Part shown: piece by piece, positions 34,584 to 43,587 of the stretch
Layout of the letters: every line of letters starts with the position of its first letter
Position numbering within the stretch: the first letter of the stretch is position 1
Made by a program: the position numbers and the translations under genes
Source of the DNA: Pseudomonas gingeri
GTDB taxonomy: Bacteria > Pseudomonadota > Gammaproteobacteria > Pseudomonadales > Pseudomonadaceae
Assembly (NCBI RefSeq): GCF_013386115.1
Contig: NZ_JACAOR010000005.1
Location: 162,461 to 226,460 of the forward strand
Reading direction: 5' to 3'
Length of the DNA stretch: 64,000 bases
The notes under the pieces: generated by a model
Seen by the model: the letters and a program-made list of their open reading frames with translations, nothing else
Database searches by the model: none
What the model was told of the DNA's origin: nothing

Positions 34584-34614
34584 TCGATTGTCCGGACGGG
34601 CGCTGTTCCTGCGG

Positions 34615-35820
34615 CTACCGCATGCGTGCGGCGCTCGTCGCCTCCTGCGCCATCTGCAACTCTGCCCCTTGCAGCCACCTGCCGTAGTATTCCTTAAGTT
34701 CCTGCTCCCAGCCGATCACTTCATCCAGCACCTGCTCGGCCTGTTCTCGGGCAAGCGCGAAGTGCTCATGATGGCTGAGCAGGTTGCGGCGGCTGATCTG
34801 GGTTCCTTCACGACCGACAGCCATGGCCAGCGTCTGGGCGGGGCCTTCATCGAGAATGGGCAGCACGTCGTACATCGGCGAGAGACGCCATTGGCCTGCG
34901 GTCCAGATAATGGCGTGGTTGCGCGGGTGGTCGTCGCTGTTGCCGACCAGTGCGTTGTAGCACATGCGCTTGAACAGCTCCTGCAGATCTTTGTCGGGAA
35001 CGCCACGGCGGCGCATCTCATCGGCGACACCCGCATAGCGCCAGTCATGCTGGGTCATCCACTCGGCGTCGAGCAAGGTGAGCGCGCTGAGCATAGGGAG
35101 GCGACTGCCGCCCTCGGCCAGCGGTGTCCGATCGAAGCGTTCCACCAAGAGCGTGGACGGGGTTTCGGCGTGCAGGGCCGTGCGGGCGACATTCAGGCCC
35201 TTGGAGGCGGCAAAGGTCATGCACGCGTATTCGACAGCCGGCAGGTCGTACTGATCAAAGCGGTCGCGGGGTTTGGCCAGGATCAGCATGCCATGATCCT
35301 GCAGGGTACGCTTCGGGCGGGCGCCGCCCAGTGAAGAACGCTGTTGGCGCAGGTTCAGTATCGAGACCGACTCCTGATCCAGTTGGCTGTCATAGACCGC
35401 TTCGCATGCCTCGACGAATTTTGCCAGGCCTCTTAATGTCGGCGCGGGCTCAGAGCCGAGACCTGGCGCTGGAGAGGCGGATCGCCCGACCATCAGGTTG
35501 CCAATACGGTCGTTGTTCGGTGACTTGAGCAGGAAGTCGAGGGTGGTCAGTTCCTGGCCATAGGCACGGTGAAGCAGACGCTCGCCCCAGCCGTCCGGCA
35601 TGGCATCGTTGATAAAACCCGGGATGCCGCGATTCTTGGTGATGCCGGTATAGGCTTCGGCGCGCAGCGGATAGTTGATGGGGTCGGGGACCCAGCCATT
35701 GCTGGCCACGTAGTCGGGGGCATATAGAAATTCGCCGACCTTGCCCTGGAGCGTCAGTCGACCCAGGGTGACGACTTCACCTGTCTGCGGGTGTTCCATA
35801 TAGATATAGGCGCGGGACAT
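34615..35820 (-). CDS. hipA: HipA-family serine/threonine kinase toxin
   Basis: A 401-residue HipA-like kinase. N-terminal couple_hipA region (VVTLGRLTLQGKVGEFLYAP), glycine-rich P-loop with autophosphorylation serines SSLGGARPK (162-170), VERFDR (227-231), catalytic NSDDHPRN (294-301) and Mg-binding YDV (D318 in LSPMYDVLP). All key residues are intact, so an active toxin is likely; classical HipA phosphorylates glutamyl-tRNA synthetase and causes persistence. Its ATG overlaps the hipB stop by one base. It is inserted between the TetR and aroE genes of the quinate cluster. Confidence 0.9.
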   Translation of the reverse strand: MSRAYIYMEHPQTGEVVTLGRLTLQGKVGEFLYAPDYVASNGWVPDPINYPLRAEAYTGITKNRGIPGFINDAMPDGWGERLLHRAYGQELTTLDFLLKSPNNDRIGNLMVGRSASPAPGLGSEPAPTLRGLAKFVEACEAVYDSQLDQESVSILNLRQQRSSLGGARPKRTLQDHGMLILAKPRDRFDQYDLPAVEYACMTFAASKGLNVARTALHAETPSTLLVERFDRTPLAEGGSRLPMLSALTLLDAEWMTQHDWRYAGVADEMRRRGVPDKDLQELFKRMCYNALVGNSDDHPRNHAIIWTAGQWRLSPMYDVLPILDEGPAQTLAMAVGREGTQISRRNLLSHHEHFALAREQAEQVLDEVIGWEQELKEYYGRWLQGAELQMAQEATSAARMR

Positions 35821-36164
35821 CAGAAATCCTCCGCCTTGGGTTTGGACAGGCGAACACGTCTCGAGGCCAGGCTCGCATGATTGTCCTCGTCCGTGACGTA
35901 TCGTGTGATTTGCGAGGTGCCTTCGATCCCCTCCAGTGAACCGAAAATCATCTCGTTGATGCCCAGGCGCCAGAGCACCAGCATAAAGGACCTGAGGTCC
36001 ACCAACTCCGAGCCATTCTCGATCTTGCGCAGCGTATGCTCGGAGATTCCGAGGCTGGATCTGAAGTCTGACTGGCGCAGGCCCAGATCCAGGCGTCTGG
36101 CTTTCACCAGTAGCCCGATTTTACTGAGGGTATCGCTACAGCCGACCGGAAAGAATGCCTTCAT
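35820..36164 (-). CDS. hipB: HipB-type XRE antitoxin
   Basis: A 114-residue protein with an HTH_XRE domain at about residues 17-70: LVKARRLDLGLRQSDFRSSL then GISEHTLRKIENGSELVDLR. The C-terminal tail (VTDEDNHASLASRRVRLSKP) is basic and probably contacts HipA or DNA. It overlaps hipA by one base and is preceded by three operator-like inverted repeats, consistent with autoregulation. Confidence 0.87.
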   Translation of the reverse strand: MKAFFPVGCSDTLSKIGLLVKARRLDLGLRQSDFRSSLGISEHTLRKIENGSELVDLRSFMLVLWRLGINEMIFGSLEGIEGTSQITRYVTDEDNHASLASRRVRLSKPKAEDF

Positions 36165-36178
36165 AACACTTACCAGAA

Positions 36179-36292
36179 TGAGCCTTACCGTTGATAAGAC
36201 TCACTGTAGCACGTCTTATGAGAAAGACATTTTATTATAAGGCTCAATTTTGTGAGTCTTATTTAGGATAAAGCTCATCAGAGTGAGTCTTA
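36179..36292. promoter_or_regulatory. Three operator-like repeats upstream of hipB
   Basis: TAAGGCTCA-N6-TGAGTCTTA (36238-36261) and TAAAGCTCA-N6-TGAGTCTTA (36269-36292) are inverted repeats of the same type, and TGAGCCTTA-N7-TAAGACTCA (36179-36203) is the same pair in the opposite arrangement. HipB binds repeated inverted operators (TATCC-N8-GGATA in E. coli); this is a different sequence with the same design. The right-most copy covers the aroE stop codon. Confidence 0.72.
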
Positions 36293-37144
36293 TAGACGCT
36301 GAAAGTGCTCCACCATCCGCTGTGCATCCGGTGTCACGCCACTGAACAGTTCGAACGCCTTCACCGCCTGGAACACGGCCATGGTGCCGCCATCGAGCGT
36401 GCGGCAACCCAGTGCGCGGGCGTTGCGCAGCAGTTCGGTTTCCAGGGGGAAGTAGACGATCTCCGCGACCCACAGTGCCGCCCGCAGCAGTTCCAGCGGG
36501 ACTGGCATGCCGGGCAGCTTGACCATGCCCATGGGGGTGGTATTCACCAGGCCGTCGGCACGGGCCATGGCGGCGGCCAGGTCGCTTCCGGCCCTGGCCC
36601 GGCTGCCATCGAAATGCTGGTTGAGGTTGTCCGCCAAGCTTCGCGCACGGTCGCTGTCGACATCGAATATCGTCAGTTGCCGTACACCTTCGGCGAGCAG
36701 CGCATGAGCCACCGCGGCCCCCGCGCCGCCGGCGCCCATCTGCACCACGTGTTCCACCGCGACGCCCTTGAGCCCGCGCCGAAAGCCTTCGGCGAAGCCC
36801 AGGCAGTCGGTGTTGTGGCCCACCCGCTTGCCGTCCTTGAGCACCACGGTATTCACCGCGCCAATCCCTCGTGCCTCGGGGGACAATTCGTCGAGCAACG
36901 GAATGATCGCCTGCTTGCAGGGAAAGGTGATGTTCAGGCCGGTGAATGCCATGCGCTCGGCGGCCAGCAGCAGGTCGGGCAGGGCATCGATGCCCAGTTG
37001 CAGCTGATCCAGGTCGATCAGCCGATACAGGTAACGCAAGCCCTGGGCATCGCCTTCGTGCTCATGCAGGGCGGGCGTGCGCGAACCCTGGATACCGGCG
37101 CCGATCAGTCCGGCCAGGATGCTTGTGCTGTTGTTCGGGTACAT
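36290..37144 (-). CDS. aroE: Quinate/shikimate dehydrogenase (catabolic AroE type)
   Basis: A 284-residue shikimate dehydrogenase-family protein. Substrate residues: SRTPALHE (S21, T23; biosynthetic AroE has S-x-S), K77 in ITFPCK and D113 in GHNTDCLGF. Nucleotide loop GAGGAG (138-143) is followed by IFDVDSDRA with D161, where NADP-dependent AroE has NRT; an aspartate here predicts NAD. Together these point to a catabolic enzyme oxidising shikimate and quinate, as described for C. glutamicum QSDH. ATG 37144 begins MYPNNSTSIL. It follows aroQ with a 5-base gap. The 3' end overlaps a hipB operator repeat. Confidence 0.82.
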   Translation of the reverse strand: MYPNNSTSILAGLIGAGIQGSRTPALHEHEGDAQGLRYLYRLIDLDQLQLGIDALPDLLLAAERMAFTGLNITFPCKQAIIPLLDELSPEARGIGAVNTVVLKDGKRVGHNTDCLGFAEGFRRGLKGVAVEHVVQMGAGGAGAAVAHALLAEGVRQLTIFDVDSDRARSLADNLNQHFDGSRARAGSDLAAAMARADGLVNTTPMGMVKLPGMPVPLELLRAALWVAEIVYFPLETELLRNARALGCRTLDGGTMAVFQAVKAFELFSGVTPDAQRMVEHFQRL

Positions 37145-37149
37145 CGCGC

Positions 37150-37590
37150 TCACCCCTTCAATGTCTGGCTGAAATAGTCCAGCGCCAGGCGATAACCGTG
37201 GCTGCCGAAGCCGCACATCACCGCCTTGGCGATGGATGAGACGAACGAGTGATGGCGGAACGGTTCGCGGGCATGGACGTTGGACAGGTGCACTTCGATC
37301 ACCGGCAACTCGCTGGCCACCAGTGCATCGCGGATCGCCACCGAGGTGTGGGTCCAGGCGGCCGGGTTGATGATGATCCCGGCGCAACGCCCGCGCGCCG
37401 CGTGGATCCAGTCCAGCAGTTCGCCTTCATTGTTGGTCTGGCGAAATTCCACGGTCAGGCCCAACTCGGTGGCGGTACGACCGCACAAGGCGGAAATGTC
37501 CGCCAGGGTTTCATGGCCGTAGGTGGCCGGCTCGCGGGTTCCGAGCAGGTTCAGGTTGGGGCCGTTGAGCACCAGCACGATAGGCGGCAT
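37150..37590 (-). CDS. aroQ: Type II 3-dehydroquinate dehydratase
   Basis: A 146-residue type II dehydroquinase from ATG 37590. [20 protein letters not shown] (substrate-binding N), YGHETLADI (tyrosine loop), [32 protein letters not shown] (histidine) and [20 protein letters not shown] (final motif) are all present. It converts 3-dehydroquinate to 3-dehydroshikimate. In this cluster it supplies QuiC1 during quinate breakdown. Start of the leftward aroQ-aroE operon; the shared operator candidate lies 66 bases upstream. Confidence 0.92.
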   Translation of the reverse strand: MPPIVLVLNGPNLNLLGTREPATYGHETLADISALCGRTATELGLTVEFRQTNNEGELLDWIHAARGRCAGIIINPAAWTHTSVAIRDALVASELPVIEVHLSNVHAREPFRHHSFVSSIAKAVMCGFGSHGYRLALDYFSQTLKG

Positions 37591-37655
37591 CAGGGGGAGT
37601 CTCCGTTGTTGTTCTTGGCGTCGACCGCAAGGCATTCGGGTCTGTCTGGATAAAA

Positions 37656-37670
37656 TGTACTAACTGGTTA
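37656..37670. promoter_or_regulatory. Second copy of the quinate-gene operator
   Basis: TGTACTAACTGGTTA, the reverse complement of TAACCAGTTAGTACA, with a perfect TAAC-TG-GTTA palindrome. It is 66 bases before the aroQ start and differs from the copy at 31659 at one position. See that entry. Confidence 0.65.
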
Positions 37671-37862
37671 ATCCAAGTCAAATGCCAGCAATCAACCCGG
37701 CGCAAACCGCGTGCTTTAGTGTTCGATCAGCGAACAGTGTCGGGTTGGGGAGGGCAAAGGCGTGGGGCGATGACGACCAGTAATCGGTCTGTGACTTGAC
37801 GCTGTCTCGTTCAAGGAGAATACTCGGGGAAAATTCATATAGATGACTGGATAACTACAAAA

Positions 37863-38594
37863 ATGAACACACTTTCCAGCGACGAACGTCTTCCGCTCTA
37901 TCAACGCCTGCGCGACGAACTGGCCCGGCAGATTGCCAACAACCGCTGGCGTCCGGGCGAAGCGATTCCTACCGAAGCCGTACTGGCCGGCGAGTACCAG
38001 CTGTCCATCGGCACCGTGCGCAAGGCCATCGACAAGCTGGTGGAGGAAGGCATCCTCGAACGCCAGCAGGGCCGCGGCACCTTTATCCGCCGCCCGCAGT
38101 TCCAGTCTTCGCTGTTCCGCTTTTTCCGCTTCCAGAGCCTGGCCGGTGAACGGCAGATGCCGGAAAGCCGGATCCTCACCGTCGATTCCCTGCCCGCACC
38201 TTCCGCCGTCAGCCAGGCACTGGGGCTGCCGCCCGAGACCGAAGTGATCCGTCTGGTCCGCCTGCGGTTGCTGGAAGGCACACCGCTGCTGGCCGAGGAA
38301 ATCTGGCTGCCGCAAGCGCCGTTCCAGGCCCTGCTGACGGTCGACCTGGATCGCCAGGGGCCGCTGCTTTATCCGATCTACGAAGCGCTGTGCGGCCAGG
38401 TGGTCGCCTGTGCCGAAGAGACCCTCACCGCTGAAGCCGTGGGCGAGGTGCATGCGCGACTGTTGCAGATCGAGCCCGACAGCCCGGTGGTGGTGATCGA
38501 GCGACTGGCCCGTGACTACGCCGGCCGACCGCTGGAGTGGCGGCGTTCCCGTGGCCATGCCAGCCACTTCCGCTACAGCGTCGAGATCCGCTGA
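37863..38594 (+). CDS. GntR-family regulator (HutC/UTRA subgroup)
   Basis: A 243-residue regulator. The wHTH is at residues ~10-75: LPLYQRLRDELARQIANNRW, RPGEAIPTEAVLAGEYQLSI, GTVRKAIDKLVEEGILERQQ and GRGTFIRRP, the GntR pattern. The C-terminal UTRA ligand domain is from ~90 (ETEVIRLVRLRLLEGTPLLA). It is in front of an MFS and an amidohydrolase gene in the same direction and probably controls them. No dyad operator was found near the start. Confidence 0.87.
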   Translation: MNTLSSDERLPLYQRLRDELARQIANNRWRPGEAIPTEAVLAGEYQLSIGTVRKAIDKLVEEGILERQQGRGTFIRRPQFQSSLFRFFRFQSLAGERQMPESRILTVDSLPAPSAVSQALGLPPETEVIRLVRLRLLEGTPLLAEEIWLPQAPFQALLTVDLDRQGPLLYPIYEALCGQVVACAEETLTAEAVGEVHARLLQIEPDSPVVVIERLARDYAGRPLEWRRSRGHASHFRYSVEIR

Positions 38595-38635
38595 GCCCCG
38601 ACCGGCTTCCTGTTCACCTATAAGGATAAGAAATC

Positions 38636-39919
38636 ATGTTCAGTTGGTATCGCGACATCACTTCGCGGGAGCGCAAGACGTTCTGGGCCTGCTTCGGCGG
38701 CTGGTCCCTGGATGCCCTGGAAGTGCAGATGTTCGGCCTGGCAATCCCGGCGTTGATCGCCGCCTTCGCCCTGAGCAAGGGCGACGCGGGGCTGGTCAGC
38801 GGCGTGACCCTGATCACCTCGGCCATCGGCGGCTGGCTCGGCGGCACGCTGTCCGACCGCTACGGCCGGGTACGCACCCTGCAATGGATGATCCTCTGGT
38901 TCTCGCTGTTTACCTTTCTCTCGGCCTTTGTCACCGGGTTCAACCAGTTGCTGGTGGTCAAGGCATTGCAGGGCTTCGGTATCGGTGGCGAGTGGGCGGC
39001 GGGCGCGGTGCTGATGGCGGAAACCATCCAGGCCCGCTATCGCGGCAAGGTCATGGGCGCGGTGCAGAGTGCCTGGGCGATCGGCTGGGGCGCGGCGGTC
39101 GGGGTCTTCACCCTGATCTACAGCTTCGTACCCGAGGCCATGGCCTGGCGCGTGATGTTCCTGGTGGGGCTGCTGCCGGCGTTGCTGGTGATCTATGTGC
39201 GCCGCAGCGTGGTCGAGCCGGACGGCACGCAACGCCAGGCCAAGGCCGAAGGGCGCGGCCTGCTGGCGTCGATGGCGGGGATCTTCCGTCCCGAGCTGCT
39301 GCGGGTCACGCTGCTGGGCGGCATCCTCGGCCTGGGCGCCCACGGCGGTTACCACGCGGTGATGACCTGGTTGCCGACCTTCCTCAAGACCGAACGCAAC
39401 CTCTCGGTACTCAGCTCCGGCGGCTACCTGGCGGTGATCATCGTCGCGTTCTGGTTCGGCTGTATCGTCAGTGGACTGTTGCTGGACCGTATCGGCCGGC
39501 GCAAGAACATCATCCTCTTTGCCTTCTGCTGCGTGGTCACGGTGCAGTGCTACCTGTTCCTGCCGCTGAGCAATACCCAGATGCTGTTCCTCGGCTTCCC
39601 CCTGGGCTTCTTCGCCGCCGGGATTCCGGCCAGCCTCGGCTCCTTCTTCAATGAGCTGTACCCGGCCGATGTGCGCGGCGCGGGCGTGGGCTTCTGCTAC
39701 AACTTCGGCCGGGTGCTGTCCGCGGTGTTCCCGTTCATGGTCGGGCATATGAGCGAGTCGATGTCCCTGGGTTCGGCCATCGGCATCGACGCCGGGATCG
39801 CCTATGGCGTCGCGGTGCTCGCGGCGCTGGCCTTGCCGGAAACCAAAGGCCGCAACTTGCAGGGGGCCGCGCCGCAAGTGCAGTCCGTCAAGGGCAGCCA
39901 TGCCAGCCAGTTGTCCTGA
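38636..39919 (+). CDS. MFS transporter, aromatic acid:H+ symporter type (PcaK-like)
   Basis: A 427-residue protein with twelve predicted helices. DALEVQMFGLAIPALIAAFA (the D-motif of helix 1), GGWLGGTLSDRYGRVRTLQW (loop 2-3 GGxLxDRxGRR) and VKALQGFGIGGEWAAGAVLM (helix 4-5) fit the AAHS family. It probably imports an aromatic or cyclic carboxylic acid. Between the GntR gene (41 bases upstream) and an amidohydrolase gene. Confidence 0.82.
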   Translation: MFSWYRDITSRERKTFWACFGGWSLDALEVQMFGLAIPALIAAFALSKGDAGLVSGVTLITSAIGGWLGGTLSDRYGRVRTLQWMILWFSLFTFLSAFVTGFNQLLVVKALQGFGIGGEWAAGAVLMAETIQARYRGKVMGAVQSAWAIGWGAAVGVFTLIYSFVPEAMAWRVMFLVGLLPALLVIYVRRSVVEPDGTQRQAKAEGRGLLASMAGIFRPELLRVTLLGGILGLGAHGGYHAVMTWLPTFLKTERNLSVLSSGGYLAVIIVAFWFGCIVSGLLLDRIGRRKNIILFAFCCVVTVQCYLFLPLSNTQMLFLGFPLGFFAAGIPASLGSFFNELYPADVRGAGVGFCYNFGRVLSAVFPFMVGHMSESMSLGSAIGIDAGIAYGVAVLAALALPETKGRNLQGAAPQVQSVKGSHASQLS

Positions 39920-39926
39920 GCTCACT

Positions 39927-40007
39927 GTGGGAGCCGGCTTGCCGGCGATGGCGCCCTCCGGGCGCGGCAAGGCGCAAGGGCCTCATCGCCAGCAAGCCGG
40001 CTCCCAC
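39927..40007. repeat. BIME (REP doublet)
   Basis: GTGGGAGCCGGCTTGCCGGC and inverted GCCAGCAAGCCGGCTCCCAC, with a 40-base interior; separates MFS and amidohydrolase genes. Confidence 0.9.
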
Positions 40008-40033
40008 GGAGTCTGTATTCACCCTTGTTATAG

Positions 40034-40882
40034 ATGAGTTCCATGTCCGAGATTTGCCCATTGCCGATTAGCGGCATCGATGCCCATGCCCATGTTTTCG
40101 AGCGCGGCCTGGGGTTGGCGGCCGCGCGCCGTTATGCGCCGGACTACGACGCCACCCTGGCCGACTACCTGGCACGCTTGCGGGAAAACGGCCTGAGCCA
40201 CGGTGTGCTGGTGCAGCCGAGTTTCCTCGGGACCGACAACCGCTATCTGCTGGCGGCGCTGCAGCAGGCGCCCGAGCGGTTGCGGGGGGTAGTGGTGGTC
40301 GAGCGCGACATTGCCTTCGAGGAACTGCGGCGCATGGCCGGGCTCGGTGTCGCGGGCGTGCGCCTGAACCTGATGGGGCAACCGCTGCCGGACTTTGCCG
40401 AGGCGTCGTGGCAGGTGTTCTTCCAGCACTTGCGCCGCCTGGACTGGCATGTCGAAGTGCATCGCCAACTGGAAGACCTGCCGGCGTTGATCCAGCCGTT
40501 GCTGGCGCACGGTTGCCGGGTGGTGGTCGATCATTTCGGCCGTCCCGATTCGCGGCTCGGGGTCGAGCAGCCGGCCTTTGCCCGCCTGCTGGCGCTGGGG
40601 GAAAGCGGGCGGTTGTGGATCAAGGTCTCGGCGATCTATCGGCTGGGTGGCACACCGATGGAAAACCTGCATTTCGCCGAGAAGGCCTTGTCGCAGATGT
40701 TGCAGAGCGTAGGGCCGGACCGGTTGCTGTGGGGCAGCGACTGGCCCCATACCCAGCATGAGCAGGACGTGAATTTCGCCTCCGAATTCGACCGCCTGCG
40801 CCGCCTGGCCTGCGCCGCGCCGCTGCGCCAGCATCTGCTGTGCGACACGGCGGCGCAGCTGTTCGGGTTTGTCACGGACTGA
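40034..40882 (+). CDS. Amidohydrolase-2 family hydrolase (LigI-like)
   Basis: A 282-residue TIM-barrel hydrolase. GIDAHAHVFERGL is the metal-type HxH motif of this family; VVVDHFGRPDSRLG and VGPDRLLWGSDWPHTQHEQD (GSDWPH) are the later ligand motifs. Overall layout (HVF..., RGVVVVER, LNLMGQPLPD, SKVS-like IKVSAIYRL) is close to LigI, the 2-pyrone-4,6-dicarboxylate lactonase of the COG3618 group. The true substrate may differ. ATG 40034 or 40043 (MSEICPLPI) may be the start; the second has GAG about 7 bases before. It is the last gene of a GntR-MFS-hydrolase group. Confidence 0.77.
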   Translation: MSSMSEICPLPISGIDAHAHVFERGLGLAAARRYAPDYDATLADYLARLRENGLSHGVLVQPSFLGTDNRYLLAALQQAPERLRGVVVVERDIAFEELRRMAGLGVAGVRLNLMGQPLPDFAEASWQVFFQHLRRLDWHVEVHRQLEDLPALIQPLLAHGCRVVVDHFGRPDSRLGVEQPAFARLLALGESGRLWIKVSAIYRLGGTPMENLHFAEKALSQMLQSVGPDRLLWGSDWPHTQHEQDVNFASEFDRLRRLACAAPLRQHLLCDTAAQLFGFVTD

Positions 40883-40940
40883 GTGGCGGTTGGCGCCCGG
40901 GAAGGACGCCACGCGGTGTATCAGGTCTTGCGCGCCGGCG

Positions 40941-40969
40941 TTCTTCGCGGGCAAGCCCGCTCCCACACA
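40941..40969. repeat. Single REP element
   Basis: TTCTTCGCGGGCAAGCCCGC followed by TCCCACAC: a lone half of the REP family, between convergent genes. Confidence 0.75.
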
Positions 40970-40989
40970 GGCTTGTCTGTTGCGCGGTT

Positions 40990-42069
40990 TCAGCGGCGGG
41001 TCAGCAGGACCCCGGATTCCATATGGTGGGTCCAGGGGAACTGATCGAACAGCGCACAGCGTTCGATACGGTGGGTGTCGTGCAGTTGCGCGATATTCGC
41101 CGCCAGGGTCTCGGGGTTGCAGGAGATGTACAGGATATTGTCGAAGCGCCGGGTCAGCTCGCAGGTGTCCGGGTCCATGCCGGCGCGCGGCGGGTCGACG
41201 AACACGCTGCCGAACTCGTAGCTCTTCAGGTCGATACCGTGCAGGCGGCGGAATGGCCGTACTTCATTCAAGGCCTCGGTCAGTTCCTCGGCGGACAGGC
41301 GCACCAGGGTGACGGTGTCCACGGCGTTCTCGTCGAGGTTGCTCAGGGCGGCATTGACCGAGGTCTTGCTGATCTCGGTCGCCAGCACCTTGCGCACCCG
41401 TGTCGCCAGCGGCAGGGTGAAGTTGCCGTTGCCGCAGTACAGCTCCAGCAGGTCGTCGGTGCGCTCGCCCAGGGCCTCATAGGCCCAGTTGAGCATCTTC
41501 TGGTTCACCGTGCCGTTGGGCTGGGTAAAGGCACCTTCCGGTTGCCGGTAGCTGAAGGTGCGACCGGCAATCTCGAATTTCTCCACCACGTAGTCATTAC
41601 CGATCACCACGCGCTTGCCCTTGGAGCGCCCGATGATGCTCACGCCCAGATCGGCGGCCAGTTGCTCGGCGGCGGTCTGCCAGTGCGCATCCAGCGGACG
41701 GTGATAGCACAGGGTGATCATCGCGTCGCCGGCCAGGGTGGTCAGGAACTCCACCTGGAACAGCTTGTGGCTCAGCGGCGCGCTGGCTTGCCAGGCGGCC
41801 TTGAGCCGGGGCATCAGTTCATTGATGCGCAGGCTGGCGATGGGGAAGTCTTCGATCAGGATCGGTGTGCGCTTGTCATCCTGGGAAAACATCGCGTAGT
41901 GGCGCTCGCCCGCTTCGCGCCACAGGCGGAACTCGGCCCGCAGGCGGAAGTGCTGCAGCGGCGAGTCGAACACTTGCGGCTCGGGTGCAGCGAACGGCGC
42001 CAGCAGGTCGCGCAGGCGCGCGACCTTGTCGTGGAGCTGGACGGCGTAGGTCGAGGAATCAAAAGTCAT
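40990..42069 (-). CDS. trmA: tRNA (uracil-5-)-methyltransferase TrmA
   Basis: A 359-residue enzyme from ATG 42069 ([12 protein letters not shown]). SAM motif [18 protein letters not shown]; catalytic cysteine in [18 protein letters not shown] (SCNP); base in [20 protein letters not shown] (H..E-S motif). It makes m5U54 in the T-loop of tRNA. The start overlaps the stop of the upstream purine permease gene by 4 bases (ATGA on the minus strand). Confidence 0.93.
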   Translation of the reverse strand: MTFDSSTYAVQLHDKVARLRDLLAPFAAPEPQVFDSPLQHFRLRAEFRLWREAGERHYAMFSQDDKRTPILIEDFPIASLRINELMPRLKAAWQASAPLSHKLFQVEFLTTLAGDAMITLCYHRPLDAHWQTAAEQLAADLGVSIIGRSKGKRVVIGNDYVVEKFEIAGRTFSYRQPEGAFTQPNGTVNQKMLNWAYEALGERTDDLLELYCGNGNFTLPLATRVRKVLATEISKTSVNAALSNLDENAVDTVTLVRLSAEELTEALNEVRPFRRLHGIDLKSYEFGSVFVDPPRAGMDPDTCELTRRFDNILYISCNPETLAANIAQLHDTHRIERCALFDQFPWTHHMESGVLLTRR

Positions 42070-43361
42070 GCGTTGAACCAACCCAACTTGATCACAAACA
42101 GAATCGACAGAATCACCAGCGCCGGGTTCAGCTCGCGTGCGCGGCCGGACAGCAGCTTGATCGCGGTCCAGGCAATGAAGCCGAACGCGATGCCGTTGGC
42201 GATGGAATAGGTGAACGGCATGGCCAGGGCGGTGATCACCACCGGTGCCGCCTCGGTGACGTCATCCCAGTTGATTTCCGCCAGGCCCGAAGCCATCAGC
42301 ACGGCCACGAACAGCAGCGCCGGTGCGGTGGCGAAGGCCGGGACACTGCCGGCCAGTGGGGCGAAGAACAGCGCCAGGAGGAACAGCACGGCAACCACCA
42401 CGGCGGTCAGGCCGGTGCGGCCGCCGGCGCTGACGCCCGCCGCCGACTCGATGTAGCTGGTGGTGGTCGAGGTCCCCAGCAGCGAGCCGGCCATGGCGGC
42501 GGTGCTGTCGGCGATCAGGGCACGGCCCATTTTCGGCATGTGGCCGTCCTTGCCCATCAGCCCGGCGCGCTTGGCGACGCCGATCAGGGTGCCGGAGTTA
42601 TCGAACAGGTCGACGAACAGGAAGGCGAAGATCACGCTGACCAGGCCGATATCCAGTGCGCCCCTGATGTCCAGTTGCATGAAGGTCGGCGCCAGCGACG
42701 GCGGTGCCGAGATGATGCCGCCGAACGGGCTGAACCCCATGAGGATCGAGACGATGGTCACGCCGAGGATGCCGATCAGCACCGCGCCACGGACTTTCAG
42801 GGCGTCCAGGGCGACGATGACGGCAAAGCCCAGGGTGGCGAGGATCGGCGCTGGCTGCTTGAGGTCGCCGAGGCCGACCATGGTCGCCGGGTTGCTGACC
42901 ACGATACCGGCGTTGTGCAGGGCGATCAGCGCCAGGAACAGGCCGATACCGGCGGCAATCGCCGAGCGCAGCGGCAGCGGGATGCTGTTGATGATCCATT
43001 CGCGGATACGGAAGATCGACAGCAGGAAGAAGCACACCGCCGAGATGAACACCGCCCCCAGCGCCACTTGCCAGGTGTGGCCCATGTGCAGGACCACGGT
43101 GTAGGTGAAGAAGGCGTTCAGGCCCATGCCCGGGGCGAGGGCGATCGGGTAGTTGGCGATCAGGCCCATCACGGTCGAGCCGATGGCGGCGGCCAGGCAG
43201 GTCGCGACGAAGACCGCGCCCTTGTCCATGCCGGTTTCGCCGAGGATGCTCGGGTTGACGAACAGGATGTAGGCCATGGCCAGGAAGGTCGTGACGCCCG
43301 CGAGAATCTCGGTGCGCACGTTGGTATTGTGTGCCTTGAGTTGAAACAGCCTTTCCAGCAT
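42066..43361 (-). CDS. NCS2 guanine/hypoxanthine permease
   Basis: A 431-residue NCS2 (AzgA/GhxP-like) permease from ATG 43361 ([14 protein letters not shown]). [20 protein letters not shown] and [20 protein letters not shown] are the AzgA-type start; [20 protein letters not shown] and [20 protein letters not shown] (signature) contain the substrate-binding residues. It takes up guanine, hypoxanthine or adenine by proton symport. A longer N-terminal frame to 43511 is unsupported. Coupled to trmA by a 4-base overlap. Confidence 0.9.
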   Translation of the reverse strand: MLERLFQLKAHNTNVRTEILAGVTTFLAMAYILFVNPSILGETGMDKGAVFVATCLAAAIGSTVMGLIANYPIALAPGMGLNAFFTYTVVLHMGHTWQVALGAVFISAVCFFLLSIFRIREWIINSIPLPLRSAIAAGIGLFLALIALHNAGIVVSNPATMVGLGDLKQPAPILATLGFAVIVALDALKVRGAVLIGILGVTIVSILMGFSPFGGIISAPPSLAPTFMQLDIRGALDIGLVSVIFAFLFVDLFDNSGTLIGVAKRAGLMGKDGHMPKMGRALIADSTAAMAGSLLGTSTTTSYIESAAGVSAGGRTGLTAVVVAVLFLLALFFAPLAGSVPAFATAPALLFVAVLMASGLAEINWDDVTEAAPVVITALAMPFTYSIANGIAFGFIAWTAIKLLSGRARELNPALVILSILFVIKLGWFNA

Positions 43362-43587
43362 CTCTGCTCCCCAATGGCGCGTTCGGCGCCCTGAATGAAT
43401 CGGTCCCAACAGCAAAGCACAGACTCTGGTGGCCTGATGAAATTCGTCTGCGGGAAAAAGCCGCGCATCATACCAGCCGATGGCGGGAATGGGGCGGGGT
43501 GGTGATTCCATCGCGCGACCGCCTTGCCCGAACTACTGCGAAATCCGTGCCTGAGGCATACTCTGCGGCAGACGAGGGGGCGGCTTT

